NCBI RefSeq assembly: GCF_011752975.1
Contig: NZ_VWWP01000008.1
Coordinates: forward strand, 211,805-275,804
Length of the DNA: 64,000 nucleotides
Origin: Chryseobacterium sp. Tr-659
GTDB lineage: Bacteria; Bacteroidota; Bacteroidia; Flavobacteriales; Weeksellaceae
Direction: 5' to 3'
Part shown: positions 40,603 through 50,454 of the stretch, one piece after another
Layout of the letters: each line of letters opens with the position of its first letter
How positions within the stretch are numbered: the first letter of the stretch is position 1
Notes under the pieces: generated by a model
The model's input: only the letters and a program-made list of their open reading frames with translations
What the model was told of the DNA's origin: nothing
The model's database searches: none
Program-made: the position numbers and the translations under genes

Positions 40603-42255
40603 ATGACTCATACTCTTAAAAGGACCTTCGCCATGCTTTTACTGGCGATTTTCGGAAGTACAATCCTTTATAACTGTGAACCTGATCCGGATTCTCTTGG
40701 GGAGCAGTTGTTCAATCAAGATGCAGCGGAAGGTAATGAAGTGTCATATGACGTTATTGCTTATAATTACAATAATAATGATTCCATCAGAAGTGATGCT
40801 GCCAGATTAATCAGCGGGCTAAACGAAAGTAACGGAGCTTTAACTGTTGGGGTACTTGGTGCTTTTACAGAAAACCAGTTTGGAATGCAAAAAGCATCTT
40901 ACCTTACTCAGCTGAGAATGCCTACAGATAATTTTGATTTTAACGGACCGAATGCAAAAGTAGATTCTGTTGTTTTGGTGGTGAGACCACCAGCTAATAC
41001 AGTAGCGAATACTTATTTCTTTGAAAGCAGCGATTCATTAAAAACCAATACATATGAGAGAAGTGATTTCCCTGTAAATGGTGAAAATATTGCTGTCTCC
41101 ATTGAGAAAAAAACATATCCGGTTCGTAAATACGGAAAAATTGGAGGAGCTTCCAAATCAATGAAGATCAATGTACATGAAGTGACAACCTTCCTGGATA
41201 CCAATAATGATGCTTTCAAGCGTTCAAATGTTTCAGTAAGTACAGGTGAGCTTTTGGGATCGGCAGTTTTTGATGGAAATATAAGCTCAATAGCAGTTAC
41301 AAAAAAATCTGACAATTCAAATGTATTTACAGGAAACCTTGGATTCAGAATAAAGCTATCAAATACGGATTTCTTCCAGACTCATATTATCGATAAGAAA
41401 GGGAAACCTGAGCTTCAGGATGCTTCCAATTTTATCAGGTATTTTAAAGGTATAAGAATCTCTGTAGACGAAACAGACCGTTATCTTTTCCAATTCTCTC
41501 CTAACAATCTGGAGCTGATCATGTACTATAAATATGATAAAACAGATAATGGTACTACAACGAGGCCGCAGACTACGCTTAATTTTGTATTGGGTGGTAT
41601 CAATGCTCATATCGGGCAATATGAATATGCCAGAGCTGGAAGTGCTGTGCAATCTGCATTAGCATCAAGCAATCCTACAGAAGGAGATTCAAGACTCTTT
41701 ATTCAGGGAATGGGTGGGCCTTCTGCGATTGTGAAAATTCCGGATGCTACCATTGCTACTCTAAAAGATATCTATAACAAAGAAAAAGCAGGTATTCTAA
41801 ACGCTAAGATCAGAGTATATGTAGATCCTGCAAGCTGGAAAAATACTGGTTCTACAGAAGATCGAAGATTTGTATTACTGTCAAGTCCACTGCTTAATAA
41901 TATGGTTAACTACTCAAAACTGGCATTTACATCAGATTTGACGGCTGGTCTTGGATTATATTATCCTTTTATTAAAGATAACCAGCCTGTTTATTATGAT
42001 TTTGTAGTGACAAAAACACTTAAAGATATCATTGAAGGAAAGACAAGTAAAGATGAAAATGGAAATGATCAGCTGATTGTTAATCAGCCATTATATATTG
42101 GCGCAGGATCATTTGCATCTAATGCTTCAGGTGGTCTTTTAGGAGCTTCTGTTACTACGAGAGCTTTTGATATGAACAGAGTCATTCTGACTGGAACAGA
42201 CAAAACAAATGTGAACAGAATCCAGCTGAAAGTGACTTACGCAACAAAAAAATAA
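40603..42255 (+). CDS. DUF4270 lipoprotein
   Basis: A 550-residue lipoprotein with N-terminus MTHTLKRTFAMLLLAIFGSTILYNC (lipobox Cys25). The rest is a beta-rich domain of the Bacteroidota family DUF4270, with GAFTENQFGMQKASYLTQLRM near residue 85 and a conserved C-terminal segment (MNRVILTGTDKTNVNRIQLKVTY). It is probably an outer-membrane-anchored surface protein; the function is unknown. It lies between the glycogen synthase-like gene and glmS with short gaps, so all three are probably one operon. Its conserved place beside glmS suggests an envelope-related role. Confidence 0.85.
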   Translation: MTHTLKRTFAMLLLAIFGSTILYNCEPDPDSLGEQLFNQDAAEGNEVSYDVIAYNYNNNDSIRSDAARLISGLNESNGALTVGVLGAFTENQFGMQKASYLTQLRMPTDNFDFNGPNAKVDSVVLVVRPPANTVANTYFFESSDSLKTNTYERSDFPVNGENIAVSIEKKTYPVRKYGKIGGASKSMKINVHEVTTFLDTNNDAFKRSNVSVSTGELLGSAVFDGNISSIAVTKKSDNSNVFTGNLGFRIKLSNTDFFQTHIIDKKGKPELQDASNFIRYFKGIRISVDETDRYLFQFSPNNLELIMYYKYDKTDNGTTTRPQTTLNFVLGGINAHIGQYEYARAGSAVQSALASSNPTEGDSRLFIQGMGGPSAIVKIPDATIATLKDIYNKEKAGILNAKIRVYVDPASWKNTGSTEDRRFVLLSSPLLNNMVNYSKLAFTSDLTAGLGLYYPFIKDNQPVYYDFVVTKTLKDIIEGKTSKDENGNDQLIVNQPLYIGAGSFASNASGGLLGASVTTRAFDMNRVILTGTDKTNVNRIQLKVTYATKK

Positions 42256-42283
42256 AACACAACAAACACTAGACAAAAATAAT

Positions 42284-44137
42284 ATGTGCGGAATAGTAGG
42301 ATATACAGGTTTTCAAGACGCTTACGAAATTGTAATTAACGGTCTTAGAAGATTAGAATACAGGGGGTATGACAGTGCCGGAATTGTTTTGGAAGGTTCA
42401 AATAACAAGCTTGAAGTAGAAAAAACAAAAGGTAAAGTCGAGGATTTGGTGAATATTTCGAAAGATTTAAAAGGGAAGGCTAAGATTGGAATGGGACACA
42501 CACGTTGGGCTACCCATGGTGTTCCTAGTGATAGAAACTCCCACCCGCATTTATCAAACAACGGAAAAATAGCAATTGTTCATAACGGTATCATTGAAAA
42601 CTATGATACTATTAAGACAATGCTTACTGAAAAAGGATTTACTTTCAAATCAGAAACAGATACTGAGGTATTGGTTAACCTTATCCAGTATTTTATGGAT
42701 CTGAACCCTGAAATTGATTTCCCAACTTCAGTAAGATATGCATTGAATGAAGTGTATGGCGCCTATGCTATTACCGTGCTTCATGAAGATTATCCTGGAG
42801 TATTGGTAGTAGGAAGATTAGGATCTCCTTTAGCAATTGGTATTGGAGATAAAGAATATTTTATAGCTTCGGATGCTTCTCCTTTCGTAGAATTTACGAA
42901 AGAAGCCATTTATCTTGAAGAAGGGCATATGGCAACAATCTCTCTTGAAGGAGGTGTAGATATCAGAACCATTAATGATAACTCTAAAATTGAGCCTGAA
43001 ATTCAGGAGCTTAAACTAAGCCTTGAGCAGATTGAAAAAGGTGGATACGAGCATTTCATGCTTAAAGAAATCTTTGAACAGCCTAAATCTGTACATGATA
43101 CAATGAGAGGAAGACTTCTTGTAGACGAAGGAGTAATTAAAATGGCCGGAATCTGGGATCATGTAGAGAGATTTAAAAATGCTAACAGAATTATTATTAT
43201 CGCTTGTGGAACTTCATGGCATGCCGGTCTTATCGGAGAATACCTTATTGAAGAATACGCGAGGATCCCTGTAGAAGTAGAATATGCTTCGGAGTTCAGA
43301 TACAGAAACCCGATCATTACAGATAAAGATGTGGTAATTGCAATCTCTCAGTCAGGAGAAACTGCAGATACTATGGCTGCTTTAAAGCTGGCAAAAGAAA
43401 AAGGAGCATTTATATATGGTATATGTAATGTAGTAGATTCTTCAATTGCAAGAATTACAGATGCAGGATCATACACGCATGCCGGTCCTGAAATCGGTGT
43501 GGCTTCTACCAAGGCATTTACTGCACAATTAACAATTCTTACTTTAATTGCATTCAAACTAGGTAAGCACAACGGAAATTTAGGTAATGCTGAATTTATG
43601 AGCCTGATTGCTGAGCTTGATGCTATTCCTAAAAAGATTGAAGAAGTATTAAATACAACGCATGAGCTGACACAGAATATTGCAAAAGATTTTGTGAAAG
43701 CTACTAATTTCCTTTATTTAGGAAGAGGATACAATTATCCTGCAGCCTTAGAAGGTGCGTTAAAACTAAAAGAAATTTCCTACATCCATGCAGAAGGATA
43801 CCCGGCTGCAGAAATGAAGCACGGCCCGATTGCCCTGATTGATGAAAACATGCCAATTGTAATTATAGCGCCTAAAAAAGGTCACTATGATAAAATTGTA
43901 AGTAACGTTCAGGAAATTAAAGCGAGAAAAGGAAAAATTATCGCTGTAGTTAATAAAGGTGACCGTCAGGTGAGTGAAATGGCAGATTATGTTATTGAGA
44001 TCCCTGAAACTTCAGAATGTTTCTCTCCAATCGTTGCTTCCGTACCTCTACAACTGCTTGCTTATTACATCGCAGTATATAGAGGAGCCAACGTAGATCA
44101 GCCGAGAAACCTTGCAAAATCTGTAACCGTGGAATAA
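42284..44137 (+). CDS. glmS: Glutamine--fructose-6-phosphate aminotransferase
   Basis: A 617-residue isomerising GFAT of full length. The N-terminal class II glutaminase begins MCGIVGYTG, with nucleophile Cys2 after removal of Met1, and has GHTRWATHG and HNGIIENY. Two SIS sugar-isomerase domains follow: ACGTSWHAGLIG, ISQSGETADT, GVASTKAFTAQ, YLGRGYNYPAALEGALKLKEISYIHAEG and the C-terminal DQPRNLAKSVTVE. It makes glucosamine-6-phosphate for peptidoglycan and LPS. It is the last gene of the set starting at 39820. No riboswitch or ribozyme is seen in the 28-bp gap before it. Confidence 0.95.
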   Translation: MCGIVGYTGFQDAYEIVINGLRRLEYRGYDSAGIVLEGSNNKLEVEKTKGKVEDLVNISKDLKGKAKIGMGHTRWATHGVPSDRNSHPHLSNNGKIAIVHNGIIENYDTIKTMLTEKGFTFKSETDTEVLVNLIQYFMDLNPEIDFPTSVRYALNEVYGAYAITVLHEDYPGVLVVGRLGSPLAIGIGDKEYFIASDASPFVEFTKEAIYLEEGHMATISLEGGVDIRTINDNSKIEPEIQELKLSLEQIEKGGYEHFMLKEIFEQPKSVHDTMRGRLLVDEGVIKMAGIWDHVERFKNANRIIIIACGTSWHAGLIGEYLIEEYARIPVEVEYASEFRYRNPIITDKDVVIAISQSGETADTMAALKLAKEKGAFIYGICNVVDSSIARITDAGSYTHAGPEIGVASTKAFTAQLTILTLIAFKLGKHNGNLGNAEFMSLIAELDAIPKKIEEVLNTTHELTQNIAKDFVKATNFLYLGRGYNYPAALEGALKLKEISYIHAEGYPAAEMKHGPIALIDENMPIVIIAPKKGHYDKIVSNVQEIKARKGKIIAVVNKGDRQVSEMADYVIEIPETSECFSPIVASVPLQLLAYYIAVYRGANVDQPRNLAKSVTVE

Positions 44138-44245
44138 AAAGTTGTTGTAAATAAAATAAATTTAGATTTCTTCCGTTATTTCAAAAAAAATCTTAAAAGT
44201 TTCTTAAAAAAATTATATATTTACGGCTTAATTATAAAAATTAAC

Positions 44246-45667
44246 ATGAAAAGGATATTTCTTTTATTATTGTCTGCGTCGGTAGCATCGGTATCTTGTT
44301 CAGGTGGTGGTAGCTCTTCTGTAGGGAAGCCAGGAACAAAAGGAGAATTGATACCAAGAGAAAAAACGAAATCTTTTGTTGCGGAAAGACCATACGGAAT
44401 GGTTGCAATTCCTGCAGGATCATTTGTTGCTGGTTTAGCAGACCAGGACCCAACAAACACTCCTGAAAAAGCATCATTGAAAACAGTTACTGTTTCTTCT
44501 TTCTTCATGGATGAAGCAGAAACTACCAATGCGGAGTACAGAGTATTTATCAATTATGTAAGAGATTCTATCGCTAGAACTTTACTTGCTGAAGCTGCCG
44601 GAGAAGGTGGCGATGAAGGCGGACGTAAAGGAGCTGCAATAGGAGATTACGCATATCTTGCTAAAAAAGAAGAAAATTTAACACCTTATCAAGAATATAT
44701 GGAAGGCCAGGGAGGCCGAGAAGATGGAGGATATGATGCCAGCAAAAGATTAGATTGGAAAATTCCTTTACACTGGAGTACAACAAAATATCCTGATGTA
44801 GAATACGCAGAAGTTTTAGAATCTATGTATCTGCCTTCTTCTTCAAGAATTGGAAACGAAAGAATTTTAGATGTCAGCAAACTTAAATATACTTACCGTT
44901 GGGGAGATATGGATGCTGCAGTTGCTGATAACGAAAGAGGAGCTAATTACCTGAGAAGCGAAAGTATTGCGATCTATCCTGATACTACTGTTTGGGTAAA
45001 AGATTTCCACTTTGCTTACAATGAGCCATTGTTTGAACAGTATTTCTGGCACAAAGCTTACAAAGACTATCCTGTAGTTGGAGTAACCTGGGATCAGGCA
45101 AGAGCTTATTGTAACTTCAGATCTAAATTGAAAACGGATTACAACGAAAGTTTAAAAAGAAAAAAACAAAGACCATTAGAGTTCCGTCTTCCAACAGAAA
45201 CTGAATGGGAATATGCTGCAAAAGGCGGAATGCAAAATGCTACTTACCCTTGGGGAGGTCCATATTTAATGGATGACAGAGGTTGCTACCTGGCAAACTT
45301 TAAACCTAAGAGAGGTAATTACATGGAAGACGAAAAGAAAGGTACTTATACATATACAGCTCCAGTTAAGAAATTTAAGAAAAATGGGTTTGGGTTATTC
45401 GATATGGCTGGAAACGTTTCTGAGTGGACATTATCTGCATACAATAACTCTTCATACGGATTCTCTTCTACATTAAATCCTTCTACTAAAGATAAAAAGG
45501 ATACTAAGAAATCTGTAAGAGGTGGATCTTGGAAAGATATAGGATACGCCTTAATGACCGGTGCAAGAGACTGGGAAAGAAAAGATTCGGCAAGAAGCTA
45601 TATCGGATTCAGAACTGTTCAGGATATCCCTGAAGCAGCTGTTAAGCCAAGAAGAATTAACAGATAA
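44246..45667 (+). CDS. gldK: Gliding motility / T9SS ring lipoprotein GldK
   Basis: A 473-residue lipoprotein (MKRIFLLLLSASVASVSC, lipobox Cys18). It has the formylglycine-generating-enzyme fold of GldK/PorK: IPAGSFVAGLADQDP, FFMDEAETTNAEYRVFINY, VVGVTWDQARAYCNFR, FRLPTETEWEYAAKGG, LFDMAGNVSEWT and RGGSWKDIGY. GldK and GldN form the periplasmic ring of the type IX secretion system beneath the outer membrane. It is the first gene of gldKLMN; a TATATTTA at 44216-44223 could be its -7 element. The four genes run together to a strong terminator at 49.05 kb. Confidence 0.93.
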   Translation: MKRIFLLLLSASVASVSCSGGGSSSVGKPGTKGELIPREKTKSFVAERPYGMVAIPAGSFVAGLADQDPTNTPEKASLKTVTVSSFFMDEAETTNAEYRVFINYVRDSIARTLLAEAAGEGGDEGGRKGAAIGDYAYLAKKEENLTPYQEYMEGQGGREDGGYDASKRLDWKIPLHWSTTKYPDVEYAEVLESMYLPSSSRIGNERILDVSKLKYTYRWGDMDAAVADNERGANYLRSESIAIYPDTTVWVKDFHFAYNEPLFEQYFWHKAYKDYPVVGVTWDQARAYCNFRSKLKTDYNESLKRKKQRPLEFRLPTETEWEYAAKGGMQNATYPWGGPYLMDDRGCYLANFKPKRGNYMEDEKKGTYTYTAPVKKFKKNGFGLFDMAGNVSEWTLSAYNNSSYGFSSTLNPSTKDKKDTKKSVRGGSWKDIGYALMTGARDWERKDSARSYIGFRTVQDIPEAAVKPRRINR

Positions 45668-45724
45668 CTAATCAGACAATTTTTCAATAACAATTTTATT
45701 TAACATTAAAAAAACTAACTCAAT

Positions 45725-46417
45725 ATGTTTAAGACTAAAGATGCTTGGATGAATTTCTTCTATTCATTCGGTGCTGCAATTGTAATTCTTGGAGCTTGGC
45801 TTAAAATTACTCACATTACACTGGGACCAATCAACGGTAATATGGCTCTTACGGTAGGGCTTATTACTGAAGCGATTATCTTTATTATTTTCGCATTTGA
45901 CCCACCAAAAACTGAGGAGTCTTACGCTTGGGAAAATGTTTATCCTGAATTATTGGATAAACATGCTAATCCTAACCCTTTACATTCTAATGTAACCACT
46001 AAAAATACAAGTGCTCAATTTGCAGAATTAGAAAACTCTCTTTCTAACAAATTAGACAAAATGCTTGAAGATGCTAGACTTGATGTTCAATTATTCGAAA
46101 GATTAAGAACAGGAATTGATAAATTTTCAAATTCTGTTGATCAGATCAATCAAACAGTTGACGTTTCAGCTTCTACTCATAAGTATAATGATCAGCTAAA
46201 CAAGGCTGCTCAGCATATGGAAAGCATGAATGCACTTTATGCAATGCAGCTTGAAAGCGGTAAAAGACAATCTGAATTCGCTAACAAATATGTAGCAGAT
46301 ATGCAGAAGTCTGCAGAGCAATCTGAAAAATTCAACCAAGAGTTACAAGGTTTAACATCTAATCTGAACAATTTAAATAGAGTTTATGGTGGTATGCTAA
46401 CTGCTATGAAGTCTTAA
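45725..46417 (+). CDS. gldL: T9SS motor protein GldL
   Basis: A 230-residue inner-membrane protein. Two N-terminal helices (FFYSFGAAIVILGAWLKIT and MALTVGLITEAIIFIIFAFD) are followed by a long cytoplasmic coiled-coil-rich region (residues ~95-228). The conserved Glu in the second helix (ITEAI) is the proposed proton-relay residue. GldL and GldM form the proton-driven rotary motor that powers type IX secretion and gliding. It is second in the operon, 57 bases after gldK. Confidence 0.93.
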   Translation: MFKTKDAWMNFFYSFGAAIVILGAWLKITHITLGPINGNMALTVGLITEAIIFIIFAFDPPKTEESYAWENVYPELLDKHANPNPLHSNVTTKNTSAQFAELENSLSNKLDKMLEDARLDVQLFERLRTGIDKFSNSVDQINQTVDVSASTHKYNDQLNKAAQHMESMNALYAMQLESGKRQSEFANKYVADMQKSAEQSEKFNQELQGLTSNLNNLNRVYGGMLTAMKS

Positions 46418-46469
46418 TTCCTAACCATTTCTAAATTTAACTATTTAATCAAAAAACAAAGAAAAGAGA

Positions 46470-48059
46470 ATGGCACAAGGAAAACAGACCCCTCGTCAGA
46501 AGATGATCAACCTGATGTATCTGGTGTTCATCGCGATGATGGCCCTAAATATTGATGCAGAAATCATCAGATCATACTATGACTCTACCAGAGCATTAAA
46601 TGAAACAAGAACTTTAACAGAAAGAAAGAACGAAAAGATCTTTGAAAGAACATTAGAAGCTAAAGCTCAGCAGGTTCCGGATACCTACGCACAGCCTTGG
46701 GCTCAGTACAAAGTGCTGAAATCTAAGATTGATGTATTGGTGAAATCTTCTCAGGATATCAAAGATCTGTTAAAAAAACAGTCTGAGTTTCATGATAAAG
46801 ATGCCCAAGGAAAAGATATTGACGTAAGCGAGAATTTTGCTGCATTGAACAATAATGAAGCAACTACTGAGTATTTCTTTAAAGAAGGAGATGAAAACTC
46901 CCCTTCAAATAATGCTTTAGATTTAAAAAAGAAAATTGATGACGTAAGAAACTACATCAATGCTACTTTTGGAAATAATCCTCAGCTTAAAGATTTAGTT
47001 GAAAGAGCTAACAAATCTCTTATCGCTGAATATCCGAAAGGAAAATCTCCAAACGATAAGACCTGGTTCCAAAACAAATTTTATCATCAGCCGTTAATTG
47101 CTGCAATATCTAACTTGGAGATTATCCAAAATGATGCCAGAAATGTTCAGTCTGATGCATTAGCATTATTACTTCAGGAAAAAGTAGATGCGAATATCAA
47201 ATTCTCCAGCTATGAGCCTATCGTTTCAGGTCCGGTTGATATCCAGGCTGGAAAACAGGCTGAAGTAAAAGTAATGCTGGGAACTTATTCTAACAGTAAT
47301 AAGATCAGCATCTCTGGAGTAAGCAAAGTAGAAAATGGTAAAGGTACACTTCAGATTTCAGGTTCTGGAATTGGTGAACATAAACTAGCAGGTACAATTA
47401 CATTAACAGATGCTTCAGGTAAGCCACAATCTTTCCCTTGGACGCACACTTATAACGTAATTGCAGGACCAAGAGAAGTAAAACTTGAAAAAGGTTTATT
47501 ACTTTCTGCTGATAAAATGAATGTAATGTATAGAGGACTTGAGAACCCTGTTTCAGGATCAATCTTAGGTGCTGACAATTCAAGACTTTCATTATCCGCA
47601 GCTGGAGCTACTGTAAAGAGCACAGGTCCGGGCAAATGGGATGTAACACCTACTACAGGAAATGTAGTTAAGTTGACATTATCAGGAACAGATCCTTATG
47701 GTAAAACTGTTTCCCAGGTATTTGAATACAGAATTAAGAATATTCCTAGACCTCAGGGTCAGATCAGAGGTAAAGCTGTAAACTTTATGCCGGTAGGTTC
47801 TATTGCTAATCAGATTGTTTCAGCAACATTACCAGACTTTGACTTCCCGGTTTCGTTTACTGTAAACAGCTTCATTATCAAGCTTCCGGGGAAAGCAGGA
47901 ACTCTTATTCAGGGTAGTTCATTATCAGGAGCAGAAGGAATGCTTAGAAATCTTAGACCTGGTGATGTAGTTCAGATTTATGATATTCAGGCAACAGCTA
48001 CCGGTCTTGGAAACCAAAGACTTAAGGAAATTTCACCTGTAATTATTAATGTACAATAA
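46470..48059 (+). CDS. gldM: T9SS motor shaft protein GldM
   Basis: A 529-residue protein with one N-terminal membrane helix (MINLMYLVFIAMMALNID), which sits in the GldL ring, and a long periplasmic part of four domains (D1 helical, D2-D4 beta). The typical start GKQTPRQKMINLMYLVF is present, as are the C-terminal domains around PVSFTVNSFIIKLPGKAGT and LRPGDVVQIYDIQATA. It spans the periplasm and contacts the GldK/GldN ring. 52 bases after gldL. Confidence 0.93.
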   Translation: MAQGKQTPRQKMINLMYLVFIAMMALNIDAEIIRSYYDSTRALNETRTLTERKNEKIFERTLEAKAQQVPDTYAQPWAQYKVLKSKIDVLVKSSQDIKDLLKKQSEFHDKDAQGKDIDVSENFAALNNNEATTEYFFKEGDENSPSNNALDLKKKIDDVRNYINATFGNNPQLKDLVERANKSLIAEYPKGKSPNDKTWFQNKFYHQPLIAAISNLEIIQNDARNVQSDALALLLQEKVDANIKFSSYEPIVSGPVDIQAGKQAEVKVMLGTYSNSNKISISGVSKVENGKGTLQISGSGIGEHKLAGTITLTDASGKPQSFPWTHTYNVIAGPREVKLEKGLLLSADKMNVMYRGLENPVSGSILGADNSRLSLSAAGATVKSTGPGKWDVTPTTGNVVKLTLSGTDPYGKTVSQVFEYRIKNIPRPQGQIRGKAVNFMPVGSIANQIVSATLPDFDFPVSFTVNSFIIKLPGKAGTLIQGSSLSGAEGMLRNLRPGDVVQIYDIQATATGLGNQRLKEISPVIINVQ

Positions 48060-48081
48060 GGTTAATTTGTAAAATCATATT

Positions 48082-49020
48082 ATGAAAAAATATATTAGCA
48101 CCCTTTTAGTATTAGTTTCGGGATTTGCTTTTTCCCAGACTATTCTGAATGCTTCTTCTCCTGAGGAATTTAGACAAATGAGATCTGAATCAATGAGGAA
48201 AGCAGGGGATACTGTTATCAGCAATAAAGTAAAGCCTCTTGAATATGGTTTCGTTGATGATAAGGATATTTACAAAAGTATGTTTGTTTGGGAAATCATT
48301 GATATGAATGATAAGATCAACCAGCCATTCTACTATGATAATCCGGACGGTCTTCTGGCTACACCAACAAGATCTTTATATCAGCTATTATTGGATGGAG
48401 CTCTTAGCGGAAATATCAAAGAGGTTTATGATGATGAAAATTTCGTAACAAGGCTTTCTCCTGAAGCAATTCAGAAAAGATTGGAAAGTATAAGACTGGA
48501 TGAAGAAGCTATCGATATCCTGAATTCTGGAAGACAACTTACAGAAGATGAGAAGAAAAGACTTACAGACATCATCAGAACTACTACAGATAAAGTAAAA
48601 GTTCTTAAAGTGATGGGAATGTGGTTTATCGATAAGAGAGATGGCCAGATGAAGTACAGACCATTAGGGATTGCAGCAATGGGGCCGGATCCTACATCTG
48701 TAGGAAGAATTGGTCCTGATGGACAGCCTTTGGCAGGAGCTGATGAGTTGATCGATCTATTCTGGATCTATTACCCAAGTGCTCGTGATATCCTGGCTAA
48801 CAATTACGTTTACAATAGAAAAAATTCATCTGCAGACTTATCTTTTGATGATGTTATTAATGCAAGAAGATTCTCTTCTATTATCTATAAATCTTCAAAT
48901 GGTTTAGGAGACGGAACAATTAAGGATTATATCCCTAAAGATGCTGATGATCAGCTGGAAGAAAGCGATAGAATCAAAGCGCAGATCCTTGAAATGGAAA
49001 ATGATATGTGGAATTACTAA
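48082..49020 (+). CDS. gldN: T9SS ring protein GldN
   Basis: A 312-residue periplasmic protein with signal peptide MKKYISTLLVLVSGFAFSQ. Conserved GldN/PorN segments include YGFVDDKDIYKSMFVWEIIDMNDKINQPFYY, LFWIYYPSARDILANNYVYN and the C-terminal RRFSSIIYKSSNGLGDGTIKDYI. It pairs with GldK in the ring of the type IX secretion system. It is the last gene of the gldKLMN operon, followed after 21 bases by a terminator. Confidence 0.93.
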   Translation: MKKYISTLLVLVSGFAFSQTILNASSPEEFRQMRSESMRKAGDTVISNKVKPLEYGFVDDKDIYKSMFVWEIIDMNDKINQPFYYDNPDGLLATPTRSLYQLLLDGALSGNIKEVYDDENFVTRLSPEAIQKRLESIRLDEEAIDILNSGRQLTEDEKKRLTDIIRTTTDKVKVLKVMGMWFIDKRDGQMKYRPLGIAAMGPDPTSVGRIGPDGQPLAGADELIDLFWIYYPSARDILANNYVYNRKNSSADLSFDDVINARRFSSIIYKSSNGLGDGTIKDYIPKDADDQLEESDRIKAQILEMENDMWNY

Positions 49021-49040
49021 ATTTCACTTGATATTTATAC

Positions 49041-49070
49041 AAAACCTGAGTATTTTTACTCAGGTTTTTT
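49041..49070 (+). terminator. Terminator of the gldKLMN operon
   Basis: A perfect stem of at least 10 bp (AAACCTGAGTA paired with TACTCAGGTTT) followed by a run of Ts. The next ATG is six bases on. Confidence 0.9.
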
Positions 49071-49075
49071 TTATT

Positions 49076-50110
49076 ATGAGAAATGTAGATTATATTATTG
49101 TAGGAGACGGATATGCAGGGCTTTTTTTAGCCCATCAGCTGATTAAGAATAATAAATCCTTTGTGATCTTTTCCGAAGGCAGAAAAAGTGCTTCACAGGT
49201 TTCTGCGGGAATTATTAACCCTGTTGTTCTTAAAAAATTTACAACATTCTGGAAAGCACAGGAGCAGATTGACTTTTTAAAAGAAAGTCTCAAAGAAATA
49301 GAATCCTATACCGGTGAGAATTATCTCATTGATGCTCCTATCCATAGAATTTTTCATGATGAGAATGAACAGAATCTTTGGTTGAAAAAATCAGGAAATG
49401 AAGAATTGAATCAATTTCTTGATAAAAATTTTGATCGTTTAAATATAGTAAAAAACGACTTTCTCACGGGAAAGGTTAATCAGTCTGCCAGATTGAATGT
49501 AAGTGGATTTTTTGCAGGCCTATTCAATTATTTTGAAAAAAATAATCATTGGGTAAAAGAAAAGTTTGATTATTCGAAATTGAACGCTTCAGAATCCGTT
49601 TATAAAGATTTTACCTTTAAAAATATAATCTTCTGTGAAGGAATGGGAGTGAAAGATAATCCATACTTTTCAGAGATTTCCGTAAATCCAAATAAAGGAC
49701 ATCATATAAAAGTTAAACTTTCACAACCAATCCCTGAAAACATAACCATTAAAAAGAAACATTTCCTGTTTCCAACCGGAAACGGACTGTATTTCTATGG
49801 CGGAACTTATGACAGGGAACAGCTCCATCACCATATTGATGATTCTGCAGTGGCACAATTGGTGAAAGGATTATCAGAATTTTATCCTTATGATTTTGAA
49901 GTGGAGGAAGTGCAATTTGGGTTTCGTCCTACGGTGAAAGACAGGAGACCGATCATCGGAAGACACGCAGACTTCAATAATCTCTATGTTTTCAACGGCC
50001 TTGGTGCGCGAGGAATTCTGAACGGATGTTATTTTTCAAGAGATTTATTCCGTTGTATAGAAGAAAATATTCCTTTGCACGAAGAAGTTTCATTGGATAG
50101 ATTTAAGTAA
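49076..50110 (+). CDS. FAD-dependent oxidoreductase
   Basis: 344 residues from the ATG at 49076 (MRNVDYIIVGDGYAGLFLAHQL). An open frame extends 135 bases upstream but overlaps gldN and its terminator, so that part is not coding. The N-terminal GDGYAG is the Rossmann FAD motif, and a C-terminal GFRPTVKDRRPIIGRH with VFNGLGARGILNG is typical of DAO-type amine oxidoreductases (glycine oxidase / D-amino acid dehydrogenase group). The substrate is unknown. A SemiSWEET gene follows after ~30 bases. Confidence 0.85.
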   Translation: MRNVDYIIVGDGYAGLFLAHQLIKNNKSFVIFSEGRKSASQVSAGIINPVVLKKFTTFWKAQEQIDFLKESLKEIESYTGENYLIDAPIHRIFHDENEQNLWLKKSGNEELNQFLDKNFDRLNIVKNDFLTGKVNQSARLNVSGFFAGLFNYFEKNNHWVKEKFDYSKLNASESVYKDFTFKNIIFCEGMGVKDNPYFSEISVNPNKGHHIKVKLSQPIPENITIKKKHFLFPTGNGLYFYGGTYDREQLHHHIDDSAVAQLVKGLSEFYPYDFEVEEVQFGFRPTVKDRRPIIGRHADFNNLYVFNGLGARGILNGCYFSRDLFRCIEENIPLHEEVSLDRFK

Positions 50111-50141
50111 ATTGTATTCAGTTTTCAAGAGGATTAAGCTT

Positions 50142-50402
50142 ATGAATGAAAATCTATTAGGGATTATCGCTGGAGTTCTGACCTCCGTTTCTATGATTCC
50201 ACAACTGATAAAGGTGATTAGGGAAAAAAATGTGGAAGATATATCTTTACTGATGCTTCTTGTTCTTATTTTCGGATTGTCATTATGGGTTTGGTATGGT
50301 TTTAAGAAAGATGAATTGCCTATTATTCTTTCAAATTCATTTGCGGTTGTAGTTAATATAAGCCTTTTGATATGCTATATAATGTATAATAAAAAACATT
50401 AA
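50142..50402 (+). CDS. SemiSWEET-type PQ-loop transporter
   Basis: 86 residues from the ATG at 50142 (MNENLLGIIAGVL), with three membrane segments and the PQ motif SMIPQLIKVIREKNVEDIS. Bacterial SemiSWEETs are half-size sugar transporters that work as dimers. It follows the oxidoreductase gene closely and probably shares its transcript, ending at the terminator just after the stop. The sugar is unknown. Confidence 0.88.
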   Translation: MNENLLGIIAGVLTSVSMIPQLIKVIREKNVEDISLLMLLVLIFGLSLWVWYGFKKDELPIILSNSFAVVVNISLLICYIMYNKKH

Positions 50403-50438
50403 AAAAGACACTTCATCATGAAGTGTCTTTATATTTTT
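50401..50438. terminator. Bidirectional terminator, SemiSWEET / META lipoprotein
   Basis: A stem of about 10 bp AGACACTTCA/TGAAGTGTCT, with an A-run on the left and T-rich sequence on the right, between converging genes. Confidence 0.85.
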
Positions 50439-50454
50439 AGTCCGGAATATATTG

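Noticed and set aside
42256..42283. glmS riboswitch/ribozyme
   Set aside because: The gap before glmS is only 28 bases and the gene is co-directional with the preceding one; there is no room for the element.
48941..49075. Upstream extension of the FAD oxidoreductase
   Set aside because: It would overlap gldN and translate through a strong terminator; the Rossmann motif begins right after the ATG at 49076.
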